Source: Burkholderiaceae bacterium (GTDB lineage Bacteria > Pseudomonadota > Gammaproteobacteria > Burkholderiales > Burkholderiaceae). Taken from it: DNA of 64,000 bases. Below are positions 44,847-52,517 of the stretch, piece after piece; the first letter of the stretch is position 1, and each line of letters begins with the position of its first letter. The stretch is from positions 30,998 through 94,997 of the forward strand of contig CANGCM010000004.1 in the NCBI GenBank assembly GCA_947452535.1, written 5' to 3'. A model generated the notes under the pieces. The model made no database searches. It was not told the origin of the DNA and saw only the letters and a program-made list of their open reading frames with translations. The position numbers and the translations under genes were made by a program.

Positions 44847-45806
44847 GTGAAAAATGGATTTATAGCTTTAGCGATGTTGATTTCATCAGGACTTGCATTG
44901 GCCGACTATCCAGAGAAATCGATCCGTTTGGTTGTGCCATTTGCCACTGGTGGAACCTCCGAGATTGTTGCAAGATCAGTTGCAAGTAGTCTCAGCACAA
45001 GCATGGGCCAATCAGTGTATGTCGATAACAAACCTGGTGGCGCTGGCAATATTGCGATGGAGGAAGTGAAGCGCGCCAATCCTGATGGCTACACTTTAAT
45101 GCTAGGTCACGTAGGAACCTTAGCGGTCAATCCAGCTTTGTTCGGTAAAAAATTACCCTATGACCCCAATAAAGACTTTATGCCAGTTACCTTGGTGGCA
45201 AAAGTGCCTAATGTCATTGCGGTGAGTGAAAAAAGCCCCTATAAAACTTTAGCTGATTTGGTTGCGGATGCTAAAAAAAATCCCGCAAAAATTAACTATG
45301 GTTCAGCTGGTAACGGTAGTGCTGGGCATTTAGCGATGGAATACTTTTCTTCTGAGGCGGGAATTGATTTAGTGCATGTTCCTTATAAGGGCTCTGGCCC
45401 GATGCTGACAGATTTAATTGGCGGACAGATTCAAGCAACTTTTAATGGCCTACCCTCATTGATGGGGCAGATTAAAGGGGGCACTTTACGTCCACTCGCC
45501 GTTGGCTCTGCTGACAGATCCAAAGTCTTGCCTAATGTACCCACCTTATCCGAGTCGGGCTACAAAGGATTTGAGACCTCTCAGTGGTATGGAATTATTG
45601 TTCCCGCTGGAACGCCTCAGCCAATTATCGATAGATTGCAGAGAGAGATTGCTAAGTCTCTAAAGTCCAAAGAAGACTCAAAGAGGATGCTGGAGGATGG
45701 TGCCGTGTTAATTGGTGATACGCCAGCTCAATTTGCTGCATTTATTAAGTCAGAGCAAAATCGCTGGACTAAGGTTATTGAAAAAGCAAAAATAACGATT
45801 GATTAA
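44847..45806 (+). CDS. Bug/TctC-family solute-binding protein, GTG start
   Basis: 319 residues from the GTG at 44847, which has AGGAGA 6 bases upstream and opens directly into a Sec signal (VKNGFIALAMLISSGLALAD). The track start 75 bases earlier gives an unlikely leader. EKSIRLVVPFATGGTSE has Glu where all other copies here have the ligand-loop Asp. VDNKPGGAGNIA, NPDGYTLM and HVPYKGSG are normal. The Asp-to-Glu change may move the second carboxylate-binding water. Confidence 0.92.
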   Translation: MKNGFIALAMLISSGLALADYPEKSIRLVVPFATGGTSEIVARSVASSLSTSMGQSVYVDNKPGGAGNIAMEEVKRANPDGYTLMLGHVGTLAVNPALFGKKLPYDPNKDFMPVTLVAKVPNVIAVSEKSPYKTLADLVADAKKNPAKINYGSAGNGSAGHLAMEYFSSEAGIDLVHVPYKGSGPMLTDLIGGQIQATFNGLPSLMGQIKGGTLRPLAVGSADRSKVLPNVPTLSESGYKGFETSQWYGIIVPAGTPQPIIDRLQREIAKSLKSKEDSKRMLEDGAVLIGDTPAQFAAFIKSEQNRWTKVIEKAKITID

Positions 45807-45863
45807 ACCGTTGTATTTCCTAATGCCCATATGCTTGGCTTTAATAGAGGATGGTTACTAATA

Positions 45864-46835
45864 ATGAAAAAAAATACATTGAATATTTTCTTGTGCATTA
45901 CGTTAGGCTTATTAGGCCACTCAGTGAGCGCACAAGAATTCCCGCCTAAAAAAACAATCACCATGATTGTGGGTTTTGCAGCTGGTGGTGCCGCTGATAC
46001 ATCGGCTCGGATTATCGCAAAAAAGCTGGGTGAGAATATTGGTGCAAGTGTAGTGGTTGATAATCGTGGTGGTGCCGGCGGAAATATTGCTCACCAATTT
46101 GCTGCTAATGGCCCCACAGATGGCAGTACGATATTGTTTGGTTCGGTTGGCCCGCTGACCATTGCGCCGCACATGATGAAGCTCCCTTACGATCCATTTA
46201 AAGATCTTTCGCCGATCTCTATGGCCGTTAACTTCCCAAATGTTTTGGTGGTGAATTCTGGCACAGGGATCAAAACATTCGCGGAGTACATTGCTTACGC
46301 TAAGAAAAACCCTAAAAAACTGGAGTATGCGTCTACTGGGCCTGGTTCTGCGTCCCATCTTGCAGGCGAGTTATTAGATGAGATGGCAAGTATTGATACG
46401 GTACACATTCCCTACAAGGGCGGTGCACCTGCAATGCAGGATTTGTTGGGTGAGCGCGTGGCAGCTTACTTTTCAACCTACAGCACAGCACAAGCTTACA
46501 TTGAGAATGGCAAGCTCAACGCCTTAGCTGTAACCGGCCCGCAACGACTCAAATCACTCCCTAAGATTCCCACTATTGCTGAATCGGGCTACCCTGGGTT
46601 TAATGCAACAAATTGGTATGCTTTTGTTGCTTCCTCAAAGGTCCCTGCTTCAATACTGGATCGGTGGAATACCGAGATCGTGAAGGCATTAAAGTCCCCT
46701 GATGTATTGAAGCAACTCAATGATCATGGTCTTACACCATTGCCTGGCACACGTGATGAACTTGCAAAATATATGAGCAAGGAATCTGAAACGTGGGGGC
46801 GCATTATCCGCGAAAGAAAAATCACAGGCGAATAA
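45864..46835 (+). CDS. Bug/TctC-family solute-binding protein
   Basis: 323 residues from the ATG at 45864, where the Sec signal starts (MKKNTLNIFLCITLGLLGHS, ending VSAQE). The track start adds 11 residues and has no ribosome site; AGAGG is 13 bases from the chosen ATG, which is rather far. KTITMIVGFAAGGAAD, VDNRGGAGGNIA, PTDGSTILF (S in place of Y) and HIPYKGGA are present. It follows the Bug gene at 44847 by 57 bases: two binding proteins in tandem just before the second CoA-transferase. Confidence 0.91.
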   Translation: MKKNTLNIFLCITLGLLGHSVSAQEFPPKKTITMIVGFAAGGAADTSARIIAKKLGENIGASVVVDNRGGAGGNIAHQFAANGPTDGSTILFGSVGPLTIAPHMMKLPYDPFKDLSPISMAVNFPNVLVVNSGTGIKTFAEYIAYAKKNPKKLEYASTGPGSASHLAGELLDEMASIDTVHIPYKGGAPAMQDLLGERVAAYFSTYSTAQAYIENGKLNALAVTGPQRLKSLPKIPTIAESGYPGFNATNWYAFVASSKVPASILDRWNTEIVKALKSPDVLKQLNDHGLTPLPGTRDELAKYMSKESETWGRIIRERKITGE

Positions 46836-46914
46836 ATTACGTACTGTTTTAGTCGGGGCAGAAGGTAAGGTTGAGGATAACGAAGTTTTAAGTCATCTTT
46901 GAGTAGAGAAATTC

Positions 46915-48108
46915 ATGGAGCCATTAGCAAAACTAAAAGTCATTGAAATGGGGCAATTAATTGCCGGACCATTTGCGGCCAAGACCTTGGCAGACTTTGG
47001 GGCTGACGTGATCAAGATTGAGCCTCCGAAGGTAGGTGATGCATTGCGTAAGTGGCGCCTATTAAAAGACGGTACTTCAGTATGGTGGCAAGTGCAGTCT
47101 CGCAATAAGCGATCACTTTCTTTGGACCTCAGACAATCTGAAGCTCAAGACATTGTCAGAACCTTAATCACTGAAGCAGATATCTTGATTGAAAATTTTC
47201 GTCCGGGTACTTTAGAGGGGTGGGGTCTTGATCCTGAGCGCTTGCTAGAGCTCAATCCCAAACTCATTATTTTAAGAATCAGTGGTTATGGTCAGACTGG
47301 CCCTTATCGAGATAAGCCAGGTTTTGGGGTCGTGGCAGAAGCCATGGGGGGTCTACGACACTTAACCGCAGAGCCCGGCAGAATTCCTGTTCGAGTGGGC
47401 GTTAGTATCGGCGATACCTTGGCCTCATTGCATGGCGTGATTGGAATTTTATTGGCGCTACAAGAACGTCATCAGAGTGGCAAAGGTCAGGTGATTGATG
47501 TCGCCTTGTATGAGGCGGTATTTAATTGTATGGAAAGCTTACTTCCTGAATACAGCGCTTTTGGAGAGGTCAGACAAGCTGGCGGTAGTGCCTTACCGGG
47601 CATCGCACCAAGTAATGCCTATCTTTGTGCTGATGGTGGTTATGTATTAGTTGCTGGCAATGGCGATAGTATTTTCAAGCGGCTCATGGATATGATTGGC
47701 CGAAACGATTTAGCGAATGATCCAGCGCTAGAGAGTAACGATGGCAGGGTAGCGCGTGTTGCTGAGTTAGACCAAGCTATTGGTGAGTGGGCTAAAAAAA
47801 TGACCACCGAGCAAGCCTTGCAGCTCCTCGATTCTGTAGCAGTACCCGCTGGAAAAATTTATACCGTTGCCGATATTGCTCATGATCCCCATTACAAAGC
47901 CCGCGGCAATATTGAAACGATTCGGATGCGCGATGGAACGGCATTAGATGTTCCAGGTGTGATTCCGAAGCTCTCGCGTACGCCAGGATCAATCAAGACC
48001 CTAGCCCCGGACATTGGCGAGAACACGGATGCTATCTTGCGTGACATTGGATTAACAGATGATCAGGTGACATCATTAAAAGCACGCGGTATTGCCTTTA
48101 CTCAATAA
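46915..48108 (+). CDS. Class III CoA-transferase-like protein, catalytic Asp position changed
   Basis: 397 residues. KVIEMGQLIAGPFAAKTLADFGADVIKIE, RNKRSLSLDLR and ISGYGQTGPYRDKPGFGVVAEAMGG are the family motifs. Where the sister protein has PAYD, this one has PGFG (G138); a Glu follows four residues later (E142, in AEAMGG). This pattern seems typical of a subgroup, in which the acid may be supplied by another residue. The HMG-CoA-lyase-like gene follows after 30 bases, an arrangement like that of succinyl-CoA:D-citramalate CoA-transferase with D-citramalyl-CoA lyase in Chloroflexus (recalled, not checked). Confidence 0.88.
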   Translation: MEPLAKLKVIEMGQLIAGPFAAKTLADFGADVIKIEPPKVGDALRKWRLLKDGTSVWWQVQSRNKRSLSLDLRQSEAQDIVRTLITEADILIENFRPGTLEGWGLDPERLLELNPKLIILRISGYGQTGPYRDKPGFGVVAEAMGGLRHLTAEPGRIPVRVGVSIGDTLASLHGVIGILLALQERHQSGKGQVIDVALYEAVFNCMESLLPEYSAFGEVRQAGGSALPGIAPSNAYLCADGGYVLVAGNGDSIFKRLMDMIGRNDLANDPALESNDGRVARVAELDQAIGEWAKKMTTEQALQLLDSVAVPAGKIYTVADIAHDPHYKARGNIETIRMRDGTALDVPGVIPKLSRTPGSIKTLAPDIGENTDAILRDIGLTDDQVTSLKARGIAFTQ

Positions 48109-48138
48109 TGCATTGCGTTCACAAAGCGACAGAATGAT

Positions 48139-49056
48139 ATGACCCGAATTTACTTCAATGATGTAGTCACTAGGGATGGCTTTCAGATTGAGCCAAATTT
48201 TATTCCGACGGAAGATAAAATCAAGCTGGTTAATGAGCTAAGCCAATGCGGCTTTGCAAAAATTGAGGTAACTTCTTTTACTTCGCCTAAGGCAATCCCG
48301 ATGTTGCGTGATGCCGAGGAAGTGATGGGGAGAATCTTGCGGGTACCTGGTGTTGAGTACACAGTATTAGTGCCAAACTTACGCGGCGCCGAGCGCGCCT
48401 TCGAATCCCGCGCCGATGAATTTAATTTAGTGATGTCTACTTCTGAGACTCATAACTTGGCTAATCTGCGCATGACTCGTGAGAAAAGTTTTGCTGGTTT
48501 AGCAGAGGTCATTCGCTATGTGGATGGTAGAACACCAATCAATGTTTCTTTATCGACTGCCTTTGGTTGTCCTATGGAGGGAGATGTACCCCAAGCGGTA
48601 GTTAAAGAGTTTGTAGAGCGCTTTGTAGATTTGGGTGTACGTGGAGTCACGATTTGCGATACCACCGGCATGGCTCATCCTGCGCAGGTTGCAACGATGG
48701 CGGATGATCTACAAAAGCAGTTTTCAGAACTGCAACTCACTTTCCACTTTCATAATACCCGGGGAATGGGTCTTGCTAACGTCCTTGCATCAGTTCAATC
48801 TGGCATCATCCGTTTTGATGGCTCGCTTGGTGGATTGGGTGGCTGCCCTTATGCGCCAGGCGCTAGCGGCAATATCTCGAGTGAGGATGCTATCCATATG
48901 CTTGATGCTATGGGATATGACACTGGGATAAACATCCCTAAGTTAATAGGCTTGGCTCGGGAGCTACCGCTGATTGTGGGGCATCCTGTGCCTGGACAGG
49001 TTGCCAAGGCTGGCAGTATAAGCCAGCTACATCCAGCTCCAACCATGGGCCAATGA
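48139..49056 (+). CDS. HMG-CoA-lyase-family acyl-CoA lyase
   Basis: 305 residues. VTRDGFQIEPN gives the catalytic R12-D13, THNLANLRM follows, H203 and H205 (FHFHNTRG) are metal ligands, and GGLGGCPYAPGASGNISSED carries the signature cysteine C236. All active-site residues of 3-hydroxy-3-methylglutaryl-CoA lyase are present. The family also includes D-citramalyl-CoA lyase and other 3-hydroxyacyl-CoA lyases that release acetyl-CoA. No leucine-degradation genes (isovaleryl-CoA dehydrogenase, MCC subunits) are nearby, so a citramalyl-CoA-type substrate is as likely as HMG-CoA. It is the last gene of the plus-strand set. Confidence 0.9.
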   Translation: MTRIYFNDVVTRDGFQIEPNFIPTEDKIKLVNELSQCGFAKIEVTSFTSPKAIPMLRDAEEVMGRILRVPGVEYTVLVPNLRGAERAFESRADEFNLVMSTSETHNLANLRMTREKSFAGLAEVIRYVDGRTPINVSLSTAFGCPMEGDVPQAVVKEFVERFVDLGVRGVTICDTTGMAHPAQVATMADDLQKQFSELQLTFHFHNTRGMGLANVLASVQSGIIRFDGSLGGLGGCPYAPGASGNISSEDAIHMLDAMGYDTGINIPKLIGLARELPLIVGHPVPGQVAKAGSISQLHPAPTMGQ

Positions 49057-49068
49057 AAGTCTTTGGGT

Positions 49069-49440
49069 TTAAAGCTGAATTTCTCTGTAATGTCTATACA
49101 GATTGGCGATTGATGCAAATCCCATAACAACAATCAGAACAGCAAATAAATAATCAATCGTCAGGTAGGTAAATATGCCTGCCTGTATTGCGAGGGCGGC
49201 AGCAATAAATGCAGCGATTGCTCCGAACACTACTAATTTGAAGTTCGGAATAAAGGCGCCTAAGGTAATTGCTACAAATAGTAAAATGAGCTCAGACACT
49301 AGCTGATCAGCAATAAGAAAAATACTATTTGTCCACTCTGGGTTGGTGATTTTCCCAAGGATGGCAAGTATCAAAATACTGGCAAGTACAGCAAAATTCA
49401 GCTTGGCTTTGTTAAAAATTACTTTGAATTGGTCATTCAT
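49069..49440 (-). CDS. Small membrane protein, unknown function
   Basis: 123 residues, with about four membrane spans (AVLASILILAILGKI, LVSELILLFVAITLGAFI, LVVFGAIAAFIAAALAI, YLFAVLIVVMGFASIANL). I do not recognise a family. It is on the minus strand, convergent with the lyase gene, and 29 bases after the next small membrane gene, so the two probably share a transcript. Confidence 0.65.
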   Translation of the reverse strand: MNDQFKVIFNKAKLNFAVLASILILAILGKITNPEWTNSIFLIADQLVSELILLFVAITLGAFIPNFKLVVFGAIAAFIAAALAIQAGIFTYLTIDYLFAVLIVVMGFASIANLYRHYREIQL

Positions 49441-49469
49441 GATGATTGGGCTCGCTAACTCTTTGGGTC

Positions 49470-49697
49470 TTAGTAATTCGGGCTGCCACTAAATACGAGG
49501 CTCATACCAATCCACAAAATAATAAAAGCGACCAAGATGGTGCCGCCCAGTTTCTTGAGGAAATATTCCAAAGTATCCATATAGGCTTGATCATTGCGGC
49601 CAAAGTATTGATCAAAACGCTTCCATACTAAGCGCCCTACAAAGAGGGGTAAGAGCATGGCAATAATGCCCAAAACAACCGTAAAAGTAGTGTCCAT
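49470..49697 (-). CDS. Small two-span membrane protein, unknown function
   Basis: 75 residues with two hydrophobic segments (TTFTVVLGIIAMLLPLFVG and GTILVAFIILWIGMSLVF) joined by a charged loop (KRFDQYFGRNDQAYMDTLEYFLKKL). No known motif. It is probably the first gene of a two-gene unit with 49069-49440. The 200 bases upstream (49698-49898) hold no feature I can support beyond its likely promoter. Confidence 0.6.
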   Translation of the reverse strand: MDTTFTVVLGIIAMLLPLFVGRLVWKRFDQYFGRNDQAYMDTLEYFLKKLGGTILVAFIILWIGMSLVFSGSPNY

Positions 49698-49898
49698 GTG
49701 AGGGTGCTATTCCTTATTACTCAATTTAGTCATATTCCCTAGCTGAAAGCAGGTAAGTGATATAGGATACATGGGTTATCGACCAGAATGTTTTTTCTTG
49801 GGATTGGACGGCCTATCCAGAAAGTAGTTCGTGCTTACCTAATTTGGCTACTTGATCTTTAACTCAATAATTGCATAAATAACTGAAGTGTTGCTGGA

Positions 49899-50072
49899 AT
49901 GAAAAAAACTGACTTATATAAAAATCTCGCTTTGGCCACTGCCCAGAAAATGAAAAATGCCACCAAGGTACCTAAACCTGGTGCGGCAGATGATGTTGCT
50001 AAGACCAAGAAAGAGTTGGCCAGCAGCAATCCTTTGCTGGCATCTTTAATGGGTAAAACTAAATCTAAATAG
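49899..50072 (+). CDS. Small basic protein of 57 residues, unknown function
   Basis: This ORF is too short for the track. It reads MKKTDLYKNLALATAQKMKN and continues through KVPKPGAADD to end LLASLMGKTKSK. It is rich in Lys and Ala, with no membrane span and no signal. Its stop (50070-50072) directly abuts the TTG proposed for the acyltransferase, so the two could be coupled. The ribosome site is weak. Coding is supported by composition and spacing only. Confidence 0.5.
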   Translation: MKKTDLYKNLALATAQKMKNATKVPKPGAADDVAKTKKELASSNPLLASLMGKTKSK

Positions 50073-51161
50073 TTGCGACAACTTTTGAAGCAATCATCCC
50101 CGCTATTTTTGATAGACCTTCTCAAGGTCTTTGCAGCACTCCTCATTATTCTTCATCACTTGTCCAGTTATGGGCAGATGGCTGTAGATGCGCGCTCCGA
50201 ATTGCCTGGGCTCATGACATGGCTATTTGAATACGGGCGTTTTGCTGTGCAAATCTTCTTGGTCATTGCCGGTTACTTGGCTACGCAATCACTTACGCGA
50301 TTTGCTAATGCGAAATTCAGTAGCCAAAACTTATTGCGAGTCATCATTAATCGCTATTTGCGTTTATTTGCGCCCTTTATTGTCGCTTTGATTTTTACGA
50401 TTCTCTGTGCCTCGGCAGCACGTTTTTGGGTTTTTGATGAATTCGTAGGTCAAACTGAGACCTTAAGTCAATTTATAGCCCACCTATTTTTTTTGCAAGG
50501 CATCCTTGGGTTGGACTCGATTTCTGCCGGCGCTTGGTATGTGGCAATTGATTGGCAACTCTATTCGGTACTCGCTATATTGCTCATCTCTTTTTCTTCA
50601 TATCAGGCGCTGATTTGGTTATTAACTATTGCGGCTGTCAGCTCTTTGCTGTACTTCAATCGTTCGGCCCAGTACGAGGCATACTTTATTTACTTTATAG
50701 GCTCTTACGGTCTCGGAGTGTTAGCTTGCTTAGCTAAAAACTTTGCAGATCAAAAGATTCAGAGTTTCGCTAAAATGGCACTCATCTTTATCGGAGTAAT
50801 TATTGCGATCTCATCATTACATCAAGTGTGGTTGCGTAATTTCTTAGCCTGGTTTGTAGCGTTACTTTTATTGCAGTGGGGTAATGCTAGTTATCCTAAA
50901 GTAGAGTCTGCTACTTCTGTGTGGAAGACGAAAATACTGCATGCCATCGCCTGGGCTAGTCGCCGCTCTTACTGTGCGTTCTTAATTCACTTTGCTTTTA
51001 TCTTGCTGGCGAATACGCTTTATATAGCCTCTGGATTACATGTTCATGAGAGTGGACCAATTGCAATCGGCTTGATGGTCGGAGTATTGGTGTTTAGCAG
51101 TATTACTGCCCAATATATGTACCGCTGGGTAGAGAAGCCATCAGGAAGACTAAAGATCTAG
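50073..51161 (+). CDS. Acyltransferase family 3 membrane protein
   Basis: 362 residues with about ten spans. LKVFAALLIILHHLSSYG holds the conserved His of span 1, FAVQIFLVIAGYLATQS the second motif, and the last span is followed by YRWVEKPSGRLKI, the usual C-terminal end. Members O-acylate lipopolysaccharide, exopolysaccharide or other glycans at the inner membrane. The TTG start is uncertain; it lies immediately after the stop of the small ORF at 49899. It is convergent with darP, with a long palindrome over the stop codon. Confidence 0.88.
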   Translation: MRQLLKQSSPLFLIDLLKVFAALLIILHHLSSYGQMAVDARSELPGLMTWLFEYGRFAVQIFLVIAGYLATQSLTRFANAKFSSQNLLRVIINRYLRLFAPFIVALIFTILCASAARFWVFDEFVGQTETLSQFIAHLFFLQGILGLDSISAGAWYVAIDWQLYSVLAILLISFSSYQALIWLLTIAAVSSLLYFNRSAQYEAYFIYFIGSYGLGVLACLAKNFADQKIQSFAKMALIFIGVIIAISSLHQVWLRNFLAWFVALLLLQWGNASYPKVESATSVWKTKILHAIAWASRRSYCAFLIHFAFILLANTLYIASGLHVHESGPIAIGLMVGVLVFSSITAQYMYRWVEKPSGRLKI

Positions 51162-51171
51162 CGCTAGATCT
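51154..51171. terminator. Palindrome AGATCTAGCGCTAGATCT between convergent genes
   Basis: A perfect 18-base palindrome includes the stop codon of the acyltransferase and ends 4 bases before the stop of darP. As RNA it can fold with a 7-base stem and a 4-base loop in either strand. There is no T run; a role as a bidirectional stop is possible but weak. Confidence 0.35.
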
Positions 51172-51174
51172 AAA

Positions 51175-51702
51175 TTAAATACCCATATCTTTTAAGACGC
51201 GGAAAATTTCGCGATAGGCCTTGGGGGGTTTGTTACCTTCTTTTTCCTTGCGGGCATTCCGAATGAGAGTGCGCATATTCTGAATATCCATATCGGGATA
51301 TTGCTCAATCATTTTGGTAAAGGTTTCATCGTTAGCAATCAATCTATCGCGATAGGACTCGAGATGATGGAGCTTGGCGGTTTCTGCTTTGCTGATACCT
51401 TGAATGGCATCCAAGCGTTTCTGAATAGTATCAAGCTCGCTATCATCCAAGAAACGCATGAGCTTGCCAAGATATTGCTTATGACGTCGAATCGCTTCAA
51501 AACTTTTGATCTTATTGGTTTCTGCAATGGCGGCTTTAATGGCCTCATCCATGGGGATAGTCTTTAAAGCATCGCTACTAAGAGCGGCCAAAACTTCAGC
51601 TAGCTTCTGGCGCTCGGTCATCTGGCGCTTTAGCTCGGACTTACTTGGCCCTTGGTTAAGATCTTCTTTCTTGGGAGTCCGGTTCTTTTCATTGACATGC
51701 AT
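51175..51702 (-). CDS. darP: Ribosome biogenesis factor DarP (DUF615, YjgA)
   Basis: 175 residues, normal for the family. Characteristic stretches are GPSKSELKRQMTERQKLAEVL at the N-terminus, RRHKQYLGKLMRFLD in the middle and DMDIQNMRTLIRNARKE with PPKAYREIFRVLK at the end. DarP assists late assembly of the 50S ribosomal subunit in the cytoplasm. It has no functional link to its neighbours and marks the return to ordinary chromosomal genes. Confidence 0.93.
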   Translation of the reverse strand: MHVNEKNRTPKKEDLNQGPSKSELKRQMTERQKLAEVLAALSSDALKTIPMDEAIKAAIAETNKIKSFEAIRRHKQYLGKLMRFLDDSELDTIQKRLDAIQGISKAETAKLHHLESYRDRLIANDETFTKMIEQYPDMDIQNMRTLIRNARKEKEGNKPPKAYREIFRVLKDMGI

Positions 51703-51749
51703 GAAGCTATTTTAAACTCTATTGGGTATTTAGCGCAGGATGCCTAGCT

Positions 51750-52061
51750 CTACTTCAGCTTCTGCTTGAGTTTGCGCAAATCGTTAGTGGCAAATAGCTG
51801 GCTCCTACCAATCACCTGTTGAGGCTGTATTTTCCCTGATTGAACATAGCGGCGAAAAGTTGGCATCGAAACCTCTAAATACTCTGCAGCTTCTTCGGCG
51901 AAGAATGTGTCATTTCGTAAATGCCCAAATACTTGTTCGTGAGTAAAGTTATTTTCTTGAAATGCATTAATTGCAATTAATGAGAAGAATTTAACGCGCT
52001 CCTTTGTCGGCATTTTTTTGACTTGATCAAACATGTCTTCAGCTGTGATTGCGAAACTCAT
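51750..52061 (-). CDS. Antitoxin-like helix-turn-helix protein
   Basis: 103 residues. The C-terminal half carries an excisionase-like helix-turn-helix: FFAEEAAEYLEVSMPTFRRYVQSGKIQPQQVIGRSQLF. The N-terminal half is helical and probably binds the toxin. Its start overlaps the end of the RelE/ParE-like gene by 4 bases (ATGA). Toxin-first order resembles HigBA. It should neutralise the toxin and repress the shared promoter at 52400-52428. Confidence 0.85.
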   Translation of the reverse strand: MSFAITAEDMFDQVKKMPTKERVKFFSLIAINAFQENNFTHEQVFGHLRNDTFFAEEAAEYLEVSMPTFRRYVQSGKIQPQQVIGRSQLFATNDLRKLKQKLK

Positions 52062-52393
52062 TTTTCCACTCCTTGGATCTTCTTGACTACCGGCTCTTGT
52101 TGCAAATAACGCTTTAATTGACTGTAGAAATTTTCATGACTACCTATTTGATAAAAGTTAATCCAAATAAGGTCTGCCCCTTTTTTGGCCTGCCCAAACC
52201 TGTAGGCCATTAAATACTCTTGGCTATTAAATCGAAACTTATAAACCCAAATTTCCCGCAAATCCCCCGTCTTTTGCTCGCCAATGTCGGGATCCGTACA
52301 AATCTCCAAAACTCTATCTTCAATTGCAAGCTGGAAAGGCTTGCTAACCTTTTTTACAAATCGTGCAAAAGGTTTTTTATAGCTTATGTTCAT
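52058..52393 (-). CDS. RelE/ParE-superfamily toxin
   Basis: 111 residues. KPFARFVKKVSKPFQLAIEDRVLEI, then IGEQKTGDLREIWVYKFRF, YLMAYRFGQ and IWINFYQIGSHENFY give the compact RelE/ParE fold. RelE-type members cut mRNA in the ribosome; ParE-type members poison gyrase; the sequence does not decide between them. It lacks a ribosome site, and a -10 element ends 6 bases before the ATG, so the mRNA may be leaderless. It is followed by its antitoxin with a 4-base overlap. Confidence 0.87.
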   Translation of the reverse strand: MNISYKKPFARFVKKVSKPFQLAIEDRVLEICTDPDIGEQKTGDLREIWVYKFRFNSQEYLMAYRFGQAKKGADLIWINFYQIGSHENFYSQLKRYLQQEPVVKKIQGVEK

Positions 52394-52430
52394 GATCTAA
52401 TATTAGATCAAATTTGATTCTATATCAAAT
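52393..52430. promoter_or_regulatory. Two palindromic operators of the toxin-antitoxin operon
   Basis: TGATCTAATATTAGATCA (52393-52410) is a perfect 18-base palindrome touching the toxin start codon. ATTTGAT-n5-ATCAAAT (52412-52430) is a second perfect inverted repeat next to it. One covers the -10 and the other the -35 element. Such paired sites fit autoregulation by the antitoxin or the toxin-antitoxin complex. Confidence 0.6.
52400..52428 (-). promoter_or_regulatory. Sigma-70-type promoter of the toxin-antitoxin operon
   Basis: On the minus strand TTGATA and TAATAT are separated by exactly 17 bases, a good -35/-10 pair. The predicted start of transcription falls at or within a base or two of the toxin ATG, so the transcript would be leaderless. 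Confidence 0.55.
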
Positions 52431-52493
52431 CAACAAAAGTGACAAGAATTACCTGATTTGCCAGGATGGTGAATAATGAGAGGAAGGCTTCTA

Positions 52494-52517
52494 ATGTATA
52501 TAAAAACAGAGACATGA
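52494..52517 (+). CDS. Possible 7-codon leader peptide before the GMC gene
   Basis: ATG at 52494 is preceded by AGGAAGG, the best ribosome site in the area, and reads MYIKTET before TGA. That stop overlaps the ATG of the GMC oxidoreductase (ATGA). Since the GMC start has no good site of its own, translation could depend on this leader by coupling. Alternatively it is chance. Confidence 0.35.
   Translation: MYIKTET

Noticed and set aside
45921-46358. Minus-strand ORF of 145 codons
   Set aside because: It lies wholly inside a Bug gene with all family motifs; its own translation is rich in Arg and Cys without any pattern.
48390-48414. tRNA T-arm-like stretch (TTCGAATCC) in GC-rich surroundings
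   Set aside because: It is inside the coding frame of the HMG-CoA-lyase-like gene and no cloverleaf can be formed around it.
49859-50146. Minus-strand ORF of 95 codons with hydrophobic stretches
   Set aside because: It overlaps both the 57-residue ORF and the start of the acyltransferase on the other strand and has no ribosome site or recognisable domain.
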